Shown piece by piece: positions 45,801-48,185 of a stretch of 64,000 nucleotides of DNA. Numbering within the stretch: the stretch's first letter is position 1; the number at the start of each line of letters is the position of its first letter. Below the pieces are notes generated by a model. It did no database searches. It was not told the origin of the DNA and worked only from the letters and a program-made list of their open reading frames with translations. Origin of the DNA: Apostichopus japonicus (taxonomy: Eukaryota; Echinodermata; Holothuroidea; Aspidochirotida; Stichopodidae); NCBI RefSeq assembly GCF_037975245.1, contig NC_092572.1, positions 12,746,769 through 12,810,768 of the forward strand, in the 5' to 3' direction. A program made the position numbers and the translations under genes.

Positions 45801-46087
45801 TAAATTAGTCTGTGCCTAACATCAACTATAGCCTTACACTACAGTAACCTAAGGCTATAGCCTACCAAATAACACATATAAATCCACACACTTCAGGCAG
45901 CTGAAATTAGTTAGCCTACTTTCTCTCTCCAAGTTTTCTTAGATCATTTTAAATACCCACCAGTGACACCGTTGCTGAAGAGAAGTATATACACTCCAAA
46001 AATGAAAGACAATTTCCACAAATACTTTACTTGTAGCTGAATCCGAAGCTCTAAAGTTCGTTTGTCATATGAAGTTTGTTGAGCCAT
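527..46087 (-). CDS. Giant multi-exon GCC2_GCC3 (ephrin-receptor-like) cysteine-rich repeat protein, 32 exons, 3' end outside window
   Basis: Joining 32 minus-strand exons (listed separately) gives one open frame of 6424 nt, at least 2141 residues. All introns are GT-AG and every exon phase matches the next. Residues 21-38 form a hydrophobic segment (signal peptide or signal anchor). From residue 45 to the end of the window the protein is made only of cysteine-rich modules of the form C-x2-C-P-x-G-Y-x-C followed by a C-P-x-G-T/x-Y-S turn, typical of GCC2_GCC3. I count about 230 cysteines and over 30 N-x-S/T sequons. The family is extracellular. The ATG at 46087 is the first in-frame ATG after an in-frame TAA at 46177-46175. 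Modules in exons 2-13 are short and even; those from exon 13 onward are longer and more variable. No stop, transmembrane helix or other domain appears before the window ends. Function is unknown; automated names such as proprotein-convertase-like or SVEP1-like would be misleading. Confidence 0.85.
1073..1334 (-). CDS. Exon 31 of the GCC-repeat gene
   Basis: 262 bp, residues 1961-2048. It opens with GFYCPVG and holds ten cysteines in two full modules, each with a GxYNNxTG or GTFNNLTG turn (sequons NET, NST, NLT). Acceptor CTACAG and donor GTAAGC; phase 1 in, phase 2 out, matching exons 30 and 32. Confidence 0.9.
1490..1670. repeat. Tandem repeat, unit about 44 bp, four copies
   Basis: The word ATCTATGCTCTAA recurs at about 1511, 1555, 1600 and 1638. 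Each copy is followed by a TTAAAAGGATATTC-like stretch. It lies inside intron 30 and does not reach a splice site. Confidence 0.8.
1777..1952 (-). CDS. Exon 30 of the GCC-repeat gene
   Basis: 176 bp, residues 1902-1961. The acceptor was chosen at GTTCAG before 1952 because exon 29 ends two bases into a Ser codon and only this AG restores the frame. Six cysteines, with the core ECTPCTAGKYCP. Sequon NMT. Donor GTAAGC, phase 1 out. Confidence 0.88.
2472..2664 (-). CDS. Exon 29 of the GCC-repeat gene
   Basis: 193 bp, residues 1838-1902; phase 1 in, phase 2 out, donor GTAACA. Only four cysteines: a GHYC turn, then a long cysteine-free stretch of about 30 residues, then CPEGFYC and DPCPPGSF. This makes it one of the more divergent modules in the array. 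Confidence 0.88.
3393..3509 (-). CDS. Exon 28 of the GCC-repeat gene
   Basis: 117 bp, residues 1799-1838, symmetrical phase 1-1. It encodes a single compact module with four cysteines (GYYCLGG, ACPRGTF, HCSDCIP) and the sequon NRT. Acceptor TTTCAG, donor GTGAGT. Confidence 0.88.
4161..4391 (-). CDS. Exon 27 of the GCC-repeat gene
   Basis: 231 bp, residues 1722-1799, symmetrical phase 1-1. Nine cysteines, including GDCWPGFYC, YYCPSGSY and ECWECPPGLIC. Sequons NTT and NIS. Acceptor TTGTAG, donor GTGAGA. Confidence 0.9.
4722..4870 (-). mobile_element. RTE-like LINE fragment (C-terminal tail of ORF2)
   Basis: The minus strand has one open frame of about 50 codons whose start reads KTWIDNIKTWTGM and whose middle reads IRTADDRELLKAC. 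This W-x-D-x-I-K-x-W-T-G ... A-x-D-R pattern is the usual tail of RTE and related LINE polymerases. It lies alone in intron 26, with no reverse transcriptase core nearby, so it is a truncated remnant. Confidence 0.65.
5083..5268 (-). CDS. Exon 26 of the GCC-repeat gene
   Basis: 186 bp, residues 1660-1722, symmetrical phase 1-1. Six cysteines (DQCHEGKYCPEG, DCPKGTYLD, DCKDCNPGKFC), sequon NET. Acceptor TTCTTAG, donor GTGAGT. The 5' edge of this exon has been copied repeatedly into the upstream intron (see 5395-5905). Confidence 0.9.
5395..5905 (-). repeat. Tandem array in intron 25 derived from the exon 26 acceptor boundary
   Basis: At least five copies resemble the exon 26 start plus its acceptor: ACCCATGTGATAATGG followed by TTTGATCTA. 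They occur near 5413, 5483, 5604, 5720 and 5857; the source is at about 5248-5275. They alternate with a related unit, TGGTTACCCACACCTTATAA, near 5540 and 5797. Several copies keep the CT dinucleotide that is AG on the gene strand, so they could act as decoy acceptors. Confidence 0.75.
6188..6412 (-). CDS. Exon 25 of the GCC-repeat gene
   Basis: 225 bp, residues 1585-1660, symmetrical phase 1-1. Seven cysteines; it opens with GSYCGEGAYTHELCPPGTYS and contains CTDCPPGYYC. Sequons NLT and NCT. Acceptor TTGGTAG, donor GTATGT. Confidence 0.9.
6597..6645. repeat. 12-bp stem hairpin
   Basis: GGGAGTCTTCTA at 6597-6608 is exactly complementary to TAGAAGACTCCC at 6634-6645 across a 25-base loop. Just downstream, at 6672-6700, is a run of AAATC units like those at the 3' ends of some retroelements. 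The two may be parts of one old insertion. Confidence 0.55.
6905..6955 (+). repeat. Copy of a dispersed GAAGAAGATCCT repeat
   Basis: TTTGAAGAAGATCCTACTAG is followed by a CGAAATATCAGGCCC stretch. It matches two inverted copies at 44046-44085 and 44572-44620. Such CTGAAGAAG...CGAAA words are common in repetitive elements, often Penelope-like ones; that link is an inference. Confidence 0.5.
7226..7300. repeat. Short tandem repeat, 24-bp unit
   Basis: About three copies of GCATGGCATTTTGCAAGACA plus TTTT, close to identical. The two open frames that cross it are by-products of the repeat. Confidence 0.8.
7509..7736 (-). CDS. Exon 24 of the GCC-repeat gene
   Basis: 228 bp, residues 1509-1585, symmetrical phase 1-1. 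Seven cysteines: PTGPCSPGYYC, SPCDLGTYM, ECFTCEEGFYCPEK. Sequon NQT. Acceptor CCCCAG, donor GTATGT. Its first codon is split CA/A across the intron, giving Gln. Confidence 0.9.
8060..8620. repeat. Degenerate tandem repeat, unit about 35-45 bp, roughly 13-15 copies
   Basis: Variants of TTGATTCCTTAAGCAG followed by T(C/T)GGGTACC and TATTAT recur through the whole stretch, with indels. The copies are strongly diverged, so the array is old. It lies in intron 23 and ends about 120 bp from exon 23. Confidence 0.8.
8741..8860 (-). CDS. Exon 23 of the GCC-repeat gene
   Basis: 120 bp, residues 1469-1509, symmetrical phase 1-1. A single module: GSYESLPCPPGTYSNTSG followed by CFDCDPGYYC, with four cysteines and sequon NTS. 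Acceptor ACACAG, donor GTAAGT. Confidence 0.9.
9720..9902 (-). CDS. Exon 22 of the GCC-repeat gene
   Basis: 183 bp, residues 1408-1469, symmetrical phase 1-1. Seven cysteines: SCPLCDPGWYC, SPCDPGYVCYEGAY, ICPAGGYC. Acceptor TTGACAG, donor GTATGT. The split first codon (T/TA) gives Leu. Confidence 0.9.
10452..10644 (-). CDS. Exon 21 of the GCC-repeat gene
   Basis: 193 bp, residues 1344-1408; phase 0 in, phase 1 out. It opens VPCPGGTY directly after the acceptor CACAAG, which fits the phase-0 end of exon 20. Seven cysteines in CRPCPAGYYC and two more YC turns, sequon NIS. Donor GTAAGT. A decayed copy of its start lies upstream at 10870-11045. Confidence 0.9.
10870..11045 (-). pseudogene. Decayed partial duplicate of exon 21 start and its upstream intron
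   Basis: On the minus strand GTCCCTTGTCCACGAGGTAC near 10876-10897 mirrors the exon 21 start (GTTCCTTGTCCAGGTGGTAC). The flanking intron, with words such as TGTATGAATATGCA and CCCATGGGAGGCTG, matches 10718-10785 in the same order. The copy has no consistent acceptor or frame and is not needed to join exons 20 and 21. Confidence 0.65.
11551..11768 (-). CDS. Exon 20 of the GCC-repeat gene
   Basis: 218 bp, residues 1271-1343; phase 1 in, phase 0 out. Six cysteines: ELNCPVGTYN, CTSCDAGRYC, MCTFGYYC. A long Thr/Ser-rich tail runs after the last cysteine to GQKQ at the donor GTAAGT. Sequon NIT. Confidence 0.9.
12301..12675 (-). CDS. Exon 19 of the GCC-repeat gene (largest exon)
   Basis: 375 bp, residues 1146-1271, symmetrical phase 1-1. 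Thirteen cysteines in about three modules: GHYCELG, CWECPGGSFC, CLSCEPGYYC, AGLYCGGG. Four sequons (NGT, NYS, NDT, NCS). Acceptor GGGCAG, donor GTAAGT. It looks like a fusion of units that are on separate exons elsewhere. Confidence 0.92.
12676..13287. other. Intron 18, no feature recognised
   Basis: AT-rich intronic sequence with no coding signal or clear repeat. TTGTCCCCCAGACAACC near 12824 and GGTTGTCTGAACAG near 12856 form only a weak inverted pair. Confidence 0.6.
13288..13440 (-). CDS. Exon 18 of the GCC-repeat gene
   Basis: 153 bp, residues 1095-1146, symmetrical phase 1-1. Five cysteines: GPCPPGYYCPEGTRY, ACPNGTYNS, HCLDCTQ. Sequons NGT and NAS. Acceptor TTCACAG, donor GTACAA. The long open frame on the opposite strand here is a shadow. 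Confidence 0.9.
14370..14672 (-). CDS. Exon 17 of the GCC-repeat gene
   Basis: 303 bp, residues 994-1095, symmetrical phase 1-1. Eleven cysteines: GYYCPNGT, FPCPPGTYTG, CSPCWEGHYC, PCKPGYYCPF, CTPCTPAYYC. Sequons NGT and NLT. Acceptor TTCCAG, donor GTATTT. It has no internal ATG, so start-based ORF calling misses it. Confidence 0.9.
14805..15068. repeat. Imperfect tandem duplication, unit about 150 bp, two copies
   Basis: CTTACAATC(C/T)TAAAGAAA and TAATGGTT, followed by CTTCTTTC, GGATTTCCA(A/G)ACAGG and AGTATAAGATAG, occur in the same order at 14805-14930 and 14958-15068. The second copy lacks the G-rich run of the first. Confidence 0.75.
15069..15293. mobile_element. hAT-like MITE next to exon 16
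   Basis: The 225-bp segment starts CAGGGTTCTCAA and ends AGAGAAGCACTG, imperfect hAT-type termini (CAG-x-G-x-TTCTC). The flanking octamers AGATAGGT (15061-15068) and ATGTAGGC (15294-15301) agree at 5 of 8 positions, as an old target-site duplication might. No transposase is present. The right end is 13 bp from the exon 16 donor edge. Confidence 0.5.
15307..15533 (-). CDS. Exon 16 of the GCC-repeat gene
   Basis: 227 bp, residues 918-994; phase 2 in, phase 1 out. The acceptor CTCACAG (not the AG two bases further in) was chosen because exon 15 ends GG and needs one base to finish Gly. Eight cysteines: CTICPSGNYCPHGS, CRLCDQGRSC. Sequons NAT and NSS. Donor GTAATG is weaker than its neighbours. 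Confidence 0.87.
16145..16325 (-). CDS. Exon 15 of the GCC-repeat gene
   Basis: 181 bp, residues 858-918; phase 1 in, phase 2 out. Six cysteines: ACIICPAGYYCPE, ICEQGFYC, ACPLGTYG. Sequon NQS. Acceptor TTTCAG, donor GTATGA. Confidence 0.88.
16326..18843. other. Intron 14, repeat-bearing but without coding sequence
   Basis: AT-rich intron with two G-rich runs (16567 and 16755), two clusters of AATAAAGGTTTT words (17190-17281 and 17512-17608), and no protein similarity that I can see. Confidence 0.6.
17190..17608. repeat. Two clusters of AAATAAAGGTTTTNAAAGG repeats
   Basis: Cluster one (17190-17281) and cluster two (17512-17608) share the unit AATAAAGGTTTT plus AAAGG, three to four copies each. 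About 230 bp of unrelated sequence lies between them. It could be one array split by an insertion. Confidence 0.6.
18844..18951 (-). CDS. Exon 14 of the GCC-repeat gene
   Basis: 108 bp, residues 822-858, symmetrical phase 1-1. Four cysteines: GYHCAGTG, VCPTGHYCPEGT, FPCPG. Acceptor TCCACAG. Donor GTAAAA is a weak consensus. The exon is small and could be skipped without shifting the frame. Confidence 0.85.
19512..19742 (-). CDS. Exon 13 of the GCC-repeat gene
   Basis: 231 bp, residues 745-822, symmetrical phase 1-1. Nine cysteines: EICPIGHWSGEG, CYQCQPGYTC, GGYCDGKDRYECPAGTYN, CLPCPPG. Sequon NTS. Acceptor TTTTCAG, donor GTGAGT. Confidence 0.9.
19893..19967 (+). pseudogene. tRNA-Lys(UUU)-like pseudogene or SINE head
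   Basis: AGCTGAATTGGTAGAGCA matches a tRNA D-arm and A box, AGGATTTTTAATCCT is an anticodon arm with loop TTTTTAA (anticodon TTT), and CGGTTCAAATC resembles a B box. Acceptor and T-stem pairing are broken, so it should not be functional. It lies in intron 12. Confidence 0.5.
20276..20460 (-). CDS. Exon 12 of the GCC-repeat gene
   Basis: 185 bp, residues 683-745; phase 2 in, phase 1 out. Eight cysteines: EMCTAGTYSPG, CDTCEPGYFCPS, PCPVGYYSS, CTICPAGYQC. Sequon NCT. The acceptor CTTACAG was chosen because exon 11 ends AC and needs A to complete Thr. Donor GTAAGT. Confidence 0.9.
20560..21150. repeat. Degenerate minisatellite of AGATAATAGGGGYCC-type units
   Basis: Units of about 15-18 bp (AGATAATAGGGGTCT, AGATAACAGGGGTCT, AGATAAAAGGGGCCC and similar) fill the centre of the stretch. 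More decayed GGTCCA-containing units lie on both sides. It is in intron 11 and starts about 100 bp from exon 12. Confidence 0.75.
21248..21376 (-). CDS. Exon 11 of the GCC-repeat gene
   Basis: 129 bp, residues 640-683, symmetrical phase 2-2. Five cysteines: SYCPVPFSSS, YPCDTGYYSLENSTYC, ACPPGYKC. Sequon NST. Acceptor TTTCAG, donor GTAAGT. Confidence 0.9.
21637..21915 (-). CDS. Exon 10 of the GCC-repeat gene
   Basis: 279 bp, residues 547-640, symmetrical phase 2-2. Eleven cysteines in regular modules: SCDGGTYSETNATVC, VCPAGSECPR, ACTACPVGYACP, PCNPGTFSAGQ, CTSCPAG. Acceptor AAAACAG, donor GTGAGC. The long opposite-strand frame is a shadow. Confidence 0.9.
21916..22942. other. Intron 9, no feature recognised
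   Basis: AT-rich intron with a poly-T/poly-G run at 22027-22052. I see no coding sequence or clear repeat. Confidence 0.6.
22943..23111 (-). CDS. Exon 9 of the GCC-repeat gene
   Basis: 169 bp, residues 491-547; phase 1 in, phase 2 out. Seven cysteines: GQYSYAASTIC, DCPPGYQCPD, ACSPGWYATG, CTPCTSGYYCPS. Acceptor TTTACAG, donor GTAAGT. Confidence 0.9.
23532..23678 (-). CDS. Exon 8 of the GCC-repeat gene
   Basis: 147 bp, residues 442-491, symmetrical phase 1-1. Six cysteines: GHQCNVTNAS, RCQTGWYND, GCMECPEGYACLD, ACSAG. Sequons NVT and NAS. Acceptor CACACAG, donor GTGAGT. Confidence 0.9.
24190..26036 (+). mobile_element. Internally deleted L1/Tx1-like LINE (ORF1 remnant plus ORF2 C-terminus, poly-A tail)
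   Basis: Positions 24221-24860 read, in shifting frames, as an L1-type ORF1: a charged coiled coil, then RQERYSSKNNLCIV, then ITDDLTPGDFIEKKKWA and VSDLYRNGTKLRF near its end. About 50 bp later the frame at 24905-25593 is the far C-terminus of ORF2, with QFRFLHRIIG and a CxxC...HLFxxC zinc-like motif (CHFCGRYDETLLHLFWDC). A stop precedes a further C-terminal piece at 25597-25881. Endonuclease and reverse transcriptase are absent. An A-rich tail ends at 26036. It lies in intron 7 on the strand opposite the gene. The left boundary is approximate and I found no target-site duplication. Confidence 0.75.
26110..26322 (-). CDS. Exon 7 of the GCC-repeat gene
   Basis: 213 bp, residues 371-442, symmetrical phase 1-1. 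Ten cysteines: NCYDCDPGYYCPP, PCESGYYSVGNATTC, ECPAGYQC, PCSTRYYSLG, CTACPAG. Acceptor TTCTAG, donor GTATGT. The exon lies about 70 bp from the poly-A end of the adjacent LINE. Confidence 0.9.
26323..27867. other. Intron 6, no feature recognised apart from short simple repeats
   Basis: AT-rich intron. It holds a C/T-rich stretch at 26650-26710 and an (AT)n run at 27623-27641. I see no coding sequence. Confidence 0.6.
27868..28172 (-). mobile_element. Probable tRNA-derived SINE (Ser/Leu-like head)
   Basis: On the minus strand, GGCCGAGTGGATAAAGGC at about 28164-28147 is an A box of the class II tRNA type and AGGTTCGATACCCGG at about 28102-28088 is a B box, at near-tRNA spacing with a long variable region. 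The body continues to an (ATT)n stretch (AAT on the plus strand) at 27868-27885, as SINE tails often do. The acceptor stem does not close, so it is not a working tRNA. Confidence 0.55.
28222..28332 (-). CDS. Exon 6 of the GCC-repeat gene
   Basis: 111 bp, residues 334-371, symmetrical phase 1-1. One module with four cysteines: GTYSSGGQSSCINCPGGYSC and QCDPAQYSPEG. Sequon NSS. Acceptor GTCCAG, donor GTAAGT. Confidence 0.88.
28836..29171. mobile_element. hAT-type MITE with perfect 8-bp target-site duplication
   Basis: The left end is CAGGTGGGTAGGAAGC; the right end, on the other strand, is CAGGGTGCTAGGAGCC. Both sides are flanked by AAAGTGAC (28828-28835 and 29172-29179), a perfect 8-bp duplication as expected for hAT. 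The 336-bp body has G runs and no coding capacity. It lies in intron 5. Confidence 0.75.
29233..29555 (-). CDS. Exon 5 of the GCC-repeat gene
   Basis: 323 bp, residues 226-334; phase 2 in, phase 1 out. Fourteen cysteines: ACLPCPEGKSC, SSCVPCPAGKACTD, CSSCPAGKRC. The G-K-x-C turn replaces the usual G-Y-x-C, which sets this block apart. Sequon NCT. Acceptor CCCACAG, donor GTAAGA. Confidence 0.9.
29940..30301 (-). CDS. Exon 4 of the GCC-repeat gene
   Basis: 362 bp, residues 106-226; phase 0 in, phase 2 out. Fifteen cysteines in four even modules: DCDPGSYSIG, CDSCPGGYACPV, CRQCPKGSMCP, CFQCEEGYQCPD, CTSCAQGYY. Sequons NGS and NSS. Acceptor ATATAG, donor GTAAAA. Confidence 0.9.
30302..31045. other. 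Intron 3, no feature recognised
   Basis: Non-coding intronic sequence. I see no repeat or gene in it. Confidence 0.6.
31046..31133 (-). CDS. Exon 3 of the GCC-repeat gene
   Basis: 88 bp, residues 76-105; phase 2 in, phase 0 out. It completes the Tyr codon begun in exon 2, then reads CIGGSNARVPCSAGQYSD. Three cysteines. Acceptor TTTCTAG, donor GTAAGC. It is separated from exon 2 by a 12.3-kb intron. Confidence 0.88.
31281..31500 (+). mobile_element. Truncated tRNA-derived SINE candidate
   Basis: TTAGCTCAGTGG (31281-31292) is a good pol III A box and GGTTCGAGTC (31301-31310) a good B box, but only 8 bp separate them, far less than in a tRNA. A stretch with stem-like words (GCGGCTTTGATAAGCC, CCTGCTTGCAGG) follows to about 31480. 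This looks like a SINE whose tRNA head has lost its centre. Confidence 0.45.
31567..32548 (+). mobile_element. 5'-truncated L1/Tx1-like LINE with target-site duplication
   Basis: The insertion starts inside the ORF2 C-terminal region and ends in a poly-A run. It is flanked on both sides by ATTAGTCAAC (31557-31566 and 32549-32558). Frames at 31640-31927 and 31960-32256 carry YGNEIILNN-like, LQLRFLHRILG and CSFCKNADETLIHLFYNC motifs, the same family as the element at 24.2-26.0 kb. It has a stop and frameshifts. It lies in intron 2. Confidence 0.8.
32560..32860. repeat. Diverged duplicate, copy 1 (partner at 40535-40845)
   Basis: It shares ordered words with 40535-40845: GACCATGA, AACCACCA, ATTAATAATTCAAGA, ATGGAACCC/ATGAAACCC, ATAATTA, and TATCCTAGTGA. 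The order is kept over about 300 bp. The copies are an old repeat family or a segmental duplication within intron 2. The LINE at 31567-32548 inserted at its left edge. Confidence 0.55.
32861..33960. other. Intron 2 segment, no feature recognised
   Basis: AT-rich. It contains two GGTCTGATGAATATTCATT-like words (near 33406 and 33500), and no gene is seen. Confidence 0.5.
33961..34026 (+). repeat. Left terminal inverted repeat
   Basis: It begins TAGGCCATCAGCTGAAGCTC and ends CGGGTCTA. It pairs with the right copy at 38040-38096 at about 75-80 percent by eye, with a gap of several bases in the middle. Confidence 0.65.
34300..35820. other. Non-coding interior of the inverted-repeat unit
   Basis: AT-rich with poly-C/T runs (34350-34362, 35575-35600). 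No coding similarity seen. Confidence 0.5.
35850..37792 (-). pseudogene. Broken gene of a cysteine-rich (CxC-type) repetitive protein family
   Basis: Minus-strand fragments occur in order. 37792-37610 starts with an ATG and a frame reading MAAPTGASQ. 37590-37400 contains GFHDKCSRRFIDSKHIAARK. 36640-36470 reads LLRQAAERKKDE and then MLKKLDTILDKED. 36226-35850 reads HVKRCTNQAAIHSRALQP, PEGHGCKLENDDLIIT, a stop, then PDPDVLLQCVSSSCRVGKC and LPCTDLCK. The ending resembles uncharacterised proteins, abundant in marine invertebrates, with a C-x-C...C-T-D-L-C-x-C tail. Several stops and frameshifts make it a pseudogene; some gaps may be introns. Confidence 0.55.
38040..38096 (-). repeat. Right terminal inverted repeat
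   Basis: Inverted copy of 33961-34026, ending GGCCTA at 38091-38096. It is about 10 bp shorter than the left copy. Confidence 0.65.
38784..38888. repeat. Tandem duplication, 57-bp period
   Basis: TATTGTAGTGTGCGTGGAGC...GCAGTATTAGGAAGAACTTT at 38784-38831 is repeated at 38841-38888 with three or so substitutions. Confidence 0.8.
38900..42020. other. Intron 2 segment, mostly featureless
   Basis: AT-rich non-coding sequence. The only structure noted is the diverged duplicate at 40535-40845. The open frame at 41114-41431 on the minus strand has no recognisable family. Confidence 0.5.
40535..40845. repeat. Diverged duplicate, copy 2 (partner at 32560-32860)
   Basis: Partner of the segment beside the LINE insertion. 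A poly-T tract at 40707-40718 is unique to this copy. Confidence 0.55.
42022..42340. repeat. Tandem repeat, unit about 130 bp, 2.4 copies
   Basis: CACATGGTAGCCTAACACCA and CACTAAGTCAATGG begin copies at about 42027, 42158 and 42286. Each full unit ends ATATCCATGGAATACTTTC and TTATTGCTGT. Copies are over 90 percent alike by eye, so the array is recent. Confidence 0.85.
42341..43448. other. Intron 2 segment before exon 2, no gene recognised
   Basis: AT-rich with a C run at 43329-43348. CGCCAGCCGAGAATGG and CGCCAATGCGACCATGG near 42530-42560 look like repeat words but no element boundary could be set. Confidence 0.5.
43449..43548 (-). CDS. Exon 2 of the GCC-repeat gene
   Basis: 100 bp, residues 43-76; phase 1 in, phase 2 out. 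It starts ACDCAADCEAGCSAGYYWDV and continues CIQCQPGYY, with six cysteines and sequon NAT. The closely spaced first four cysteines differ from the later modules. Acceptor AAACAG, donor GTAAGT. Confidence 0.88.
43971..44010. repeat. 40-bp word identical to 63329-63368
   Basis: The stretch AATAAAATAAAACTGTTAGC plus the following 20 bases is identical at both sites, although one is in intron 1 and the other inside the DNA transposon at 62.3-63.9 kb. The flanks do not match. Confidence 0.8.
44020..44650. repeat. Foldback-like nested inverted repeats in intron 1
   Basis: The outer arms, about 44020-44095 and 44560-44640, are inverted copies sharing AATGTGTAAA, GGCCTGAC and CCTAGCAGGATCTTCTTCA. 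The inner arms, 44343-44371 and 44394-44425, share GTAGGAGATAAACT(G/A)TACAGG. The outer arms contain the dispersed repeat also seen at 6905. This may be a foldback element or a tail-to-tail pair of repeats. Confidence 0.6.
44651..45960. other. Intron 1 segment, no feature recognised
   Basis: AT-rich with TAGGCCTA-type words. No coding sequence is evident. Confidence 0.6.
45961..46087 (-). CDS. Exon 1 of the GCC-repeat gene (start codon, signal peptide or anchor)
   Basis: The coding part runs from ATG at 46087 to the donor GTGGGT, 42 codons plus one base. The first 25 residues are polar and charged (MAQQTSYDKRTLELRIQ...). A hydrophobic core follows, SFIFGVYILLF, then SNGVT. The last base joins exon 2 as an Ala codon, and cysteines begin two residues later. 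In-frame TAA at 46177-46175 lies 30 codons upstream. The long N-region fits either a cleaved signal peptide or a type II anchor. Confidence 0.8.
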
Positions 46088-47244
46088 TTCGGCCCAAACA
46101 CAAAATATTGCACGTAAATTGTCTGATAAATTAATTCCAAAAGTGATACAATCATTCGACTGAATTTGTAACGGTTACTAAAGCCATTTTAGATCCGTCT
46201 ATTCGGTCGCTGTTGGATATTCCTGTGTTTTAACTTTGAAATAATGTCACATTTCATATCTTTTATCGCTTTCCTTTGGTTTTCGAAGTTCTTGCCTGTA
46301 TGTATTCCAACTGTATTTGTAATGGTAGCTCTGGTGAGCTTCGAAGATTTACAAGTTACTAGTAACACAGTCCCAGAGTCCGGTTGATTACAAGACAATC
46401 ACAAAATACAAACTGCAGTTTATGAACTCAGCTTTATCCGTTTACAAACTCGGCCAATACGCCAGGTTTTATCCGGCAATCTCGCAATCTCCCGACTTTC
46501 TCTGTTTATCTGCCCGCAAGATTTGATTTATGTTGTCCTCTACATGGCGACAAGAAATGGACCACGTGTATGTAGAAACCCCATTTCCCCACTGAAAAAT
46601 AAACGTATAAAATGCTTATGCCACTGTGTTCTGCAGCGCTAACGTTAGCTCGACATCTACTTTTACATAGACTATGTATACACATGCAGAGGTGACGAGT
46701 GAAAGTCAAACAAATTATATAATTACTTTGTACATCGCTATCTTGTTCTAGTCAGGCTTTGCGCAACTTCTCCCTACTTTCCACTAACCCTGATTTTGTT
46801 GCTACTCTTTTTCTGTATTTATTGAAGTTGTTACTTGTTAAGTAAACACTTTCGAAACAGCATTATGTTTGAATAAACTGGGCTAAGATACAAAAACATC
46901 TAAACAGGTACGTGATTGAACCAGGGAGTTGTTACTGATTGAACCACGCTTGCGTAAGAATCTCACTGAACAAAATGTTACAACGCAATGCAAGTTGCAT
47001 TTTAGATCAGGTAAATTTGACGTCATCGTTACCGTGGTGTAGTGTACACTATCGGTGTCGTCTTATCACGACTATTGTTTGCTGTTCAAAGAAACGGTTG
47101 TGTGACTACAATAATGTCATACCATTAGACCACAGACCGGGTCGGCAGGTAACCCAGCAATGAGCATCAATAATCCCCATTCATATGGAACGCCAAAAGG
47201 ACCACATATGGCGTTGCTACCCTAAACAGGAGGTGCTTCTACTC
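46088..47244. promoter_or_regulatory. 5' UTR and putative promoter region of the GCC-repeat gene
   Basis: Sequence directly upstream of the start codon. It has no long open frame and no repeat that I recognise. I could not identify a TATA box or transcription start with confidence, so the regulatory label rests on position only. Confidence 0.4.
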
Positions 47245-48185
47245 TTACCACGAGGTGCTCGTACCAAGTTTCAAGTTTATTAAAAATCCAGTATAAATAC
47301 GTGAAAGTACATATTTATAAATAGGATATGAAAAACAGTTAAGAGTTATAAAGATTAAAATAGCATGGAACAAATGTACAAATAAAAAATCAAAAGTAAA
47401 TAACAAAAATTTAAGTAAGTTTTGTGGAACAACACCCTGAATAAATATGGCAACCCTATAAACGAAAGAATATTTAAAACGTACCTGTTCGAAATTTGGC
47501 GTGATTGTCCTATTTCTCAAATTATAACTAGTGTGTTGAAGAAGTGGCTTCAGTTCGTTATGAAGTGGGTGTTTCTCGTCTCTTTGAATTTTATGAGACA
47601 GGCTTTTAAAATCTCTCATGGCTGCATTGTTAACTTGGTTAACAAGGGTGTTAAAATCTAGGGTTAAAATGTTGATACATCAACGCAAGGCTAATCTTTT
47701 CTGATCCTTTACAAGTAAAAAATGGTACCAGGCAGGAGCAGCGTATATAATATAGGTATTTAAAACTTCCATTCTTATGTCTAACTTAAAATATGGCGCT
47801 ATGAAAGATAGAGTACAGAAATGATACAATAAACCCTCTTTAAAATGTTTGAAACATGACACGTAAAATTAAGCTCATCGTTTATACACACCCCTAACTA
47901 CATCGTCTGTTTAGTACGGTCAACTTCGACACCCTGTATCAAAGTTTTCCTCGCTTTGGCGGCGATTAGGCCCTTAATATTAAAATTCCAGTACACTGGA
48001 ATTTCCAAAATGATCTTTTTACATTTCTTTGGGTAAAAAAGTAAGTTCTTTTTATCACAGGCACTGGTATACTAGTAACATGAGATACCACAGATTCATA
48101 ATTACTTTATCCAATTATGTGATGATTAAGATATTCTAACAGAGGTTGCTGTGTCGTCTGCATATTTGATGACAGTCTAGGTGGC
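47245..48185 (-). mobile_element. Decayed LINE fragment with YADD motif
   Basis: On the minus strand, KYADDTATS at 48164-48153 marks the reverse transcriptase catalytic loop. Downstream frames at 47862-47680 (with NTYIIYAAPAWYHFLL) and 47619-47245 (with TSYNLRNRTITPN and RFKYSFVYR) are typical of LINE ORF2 C-termini. Stops and frameshifts interrupt it. The clade is not certain. Confidence 0.6.
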
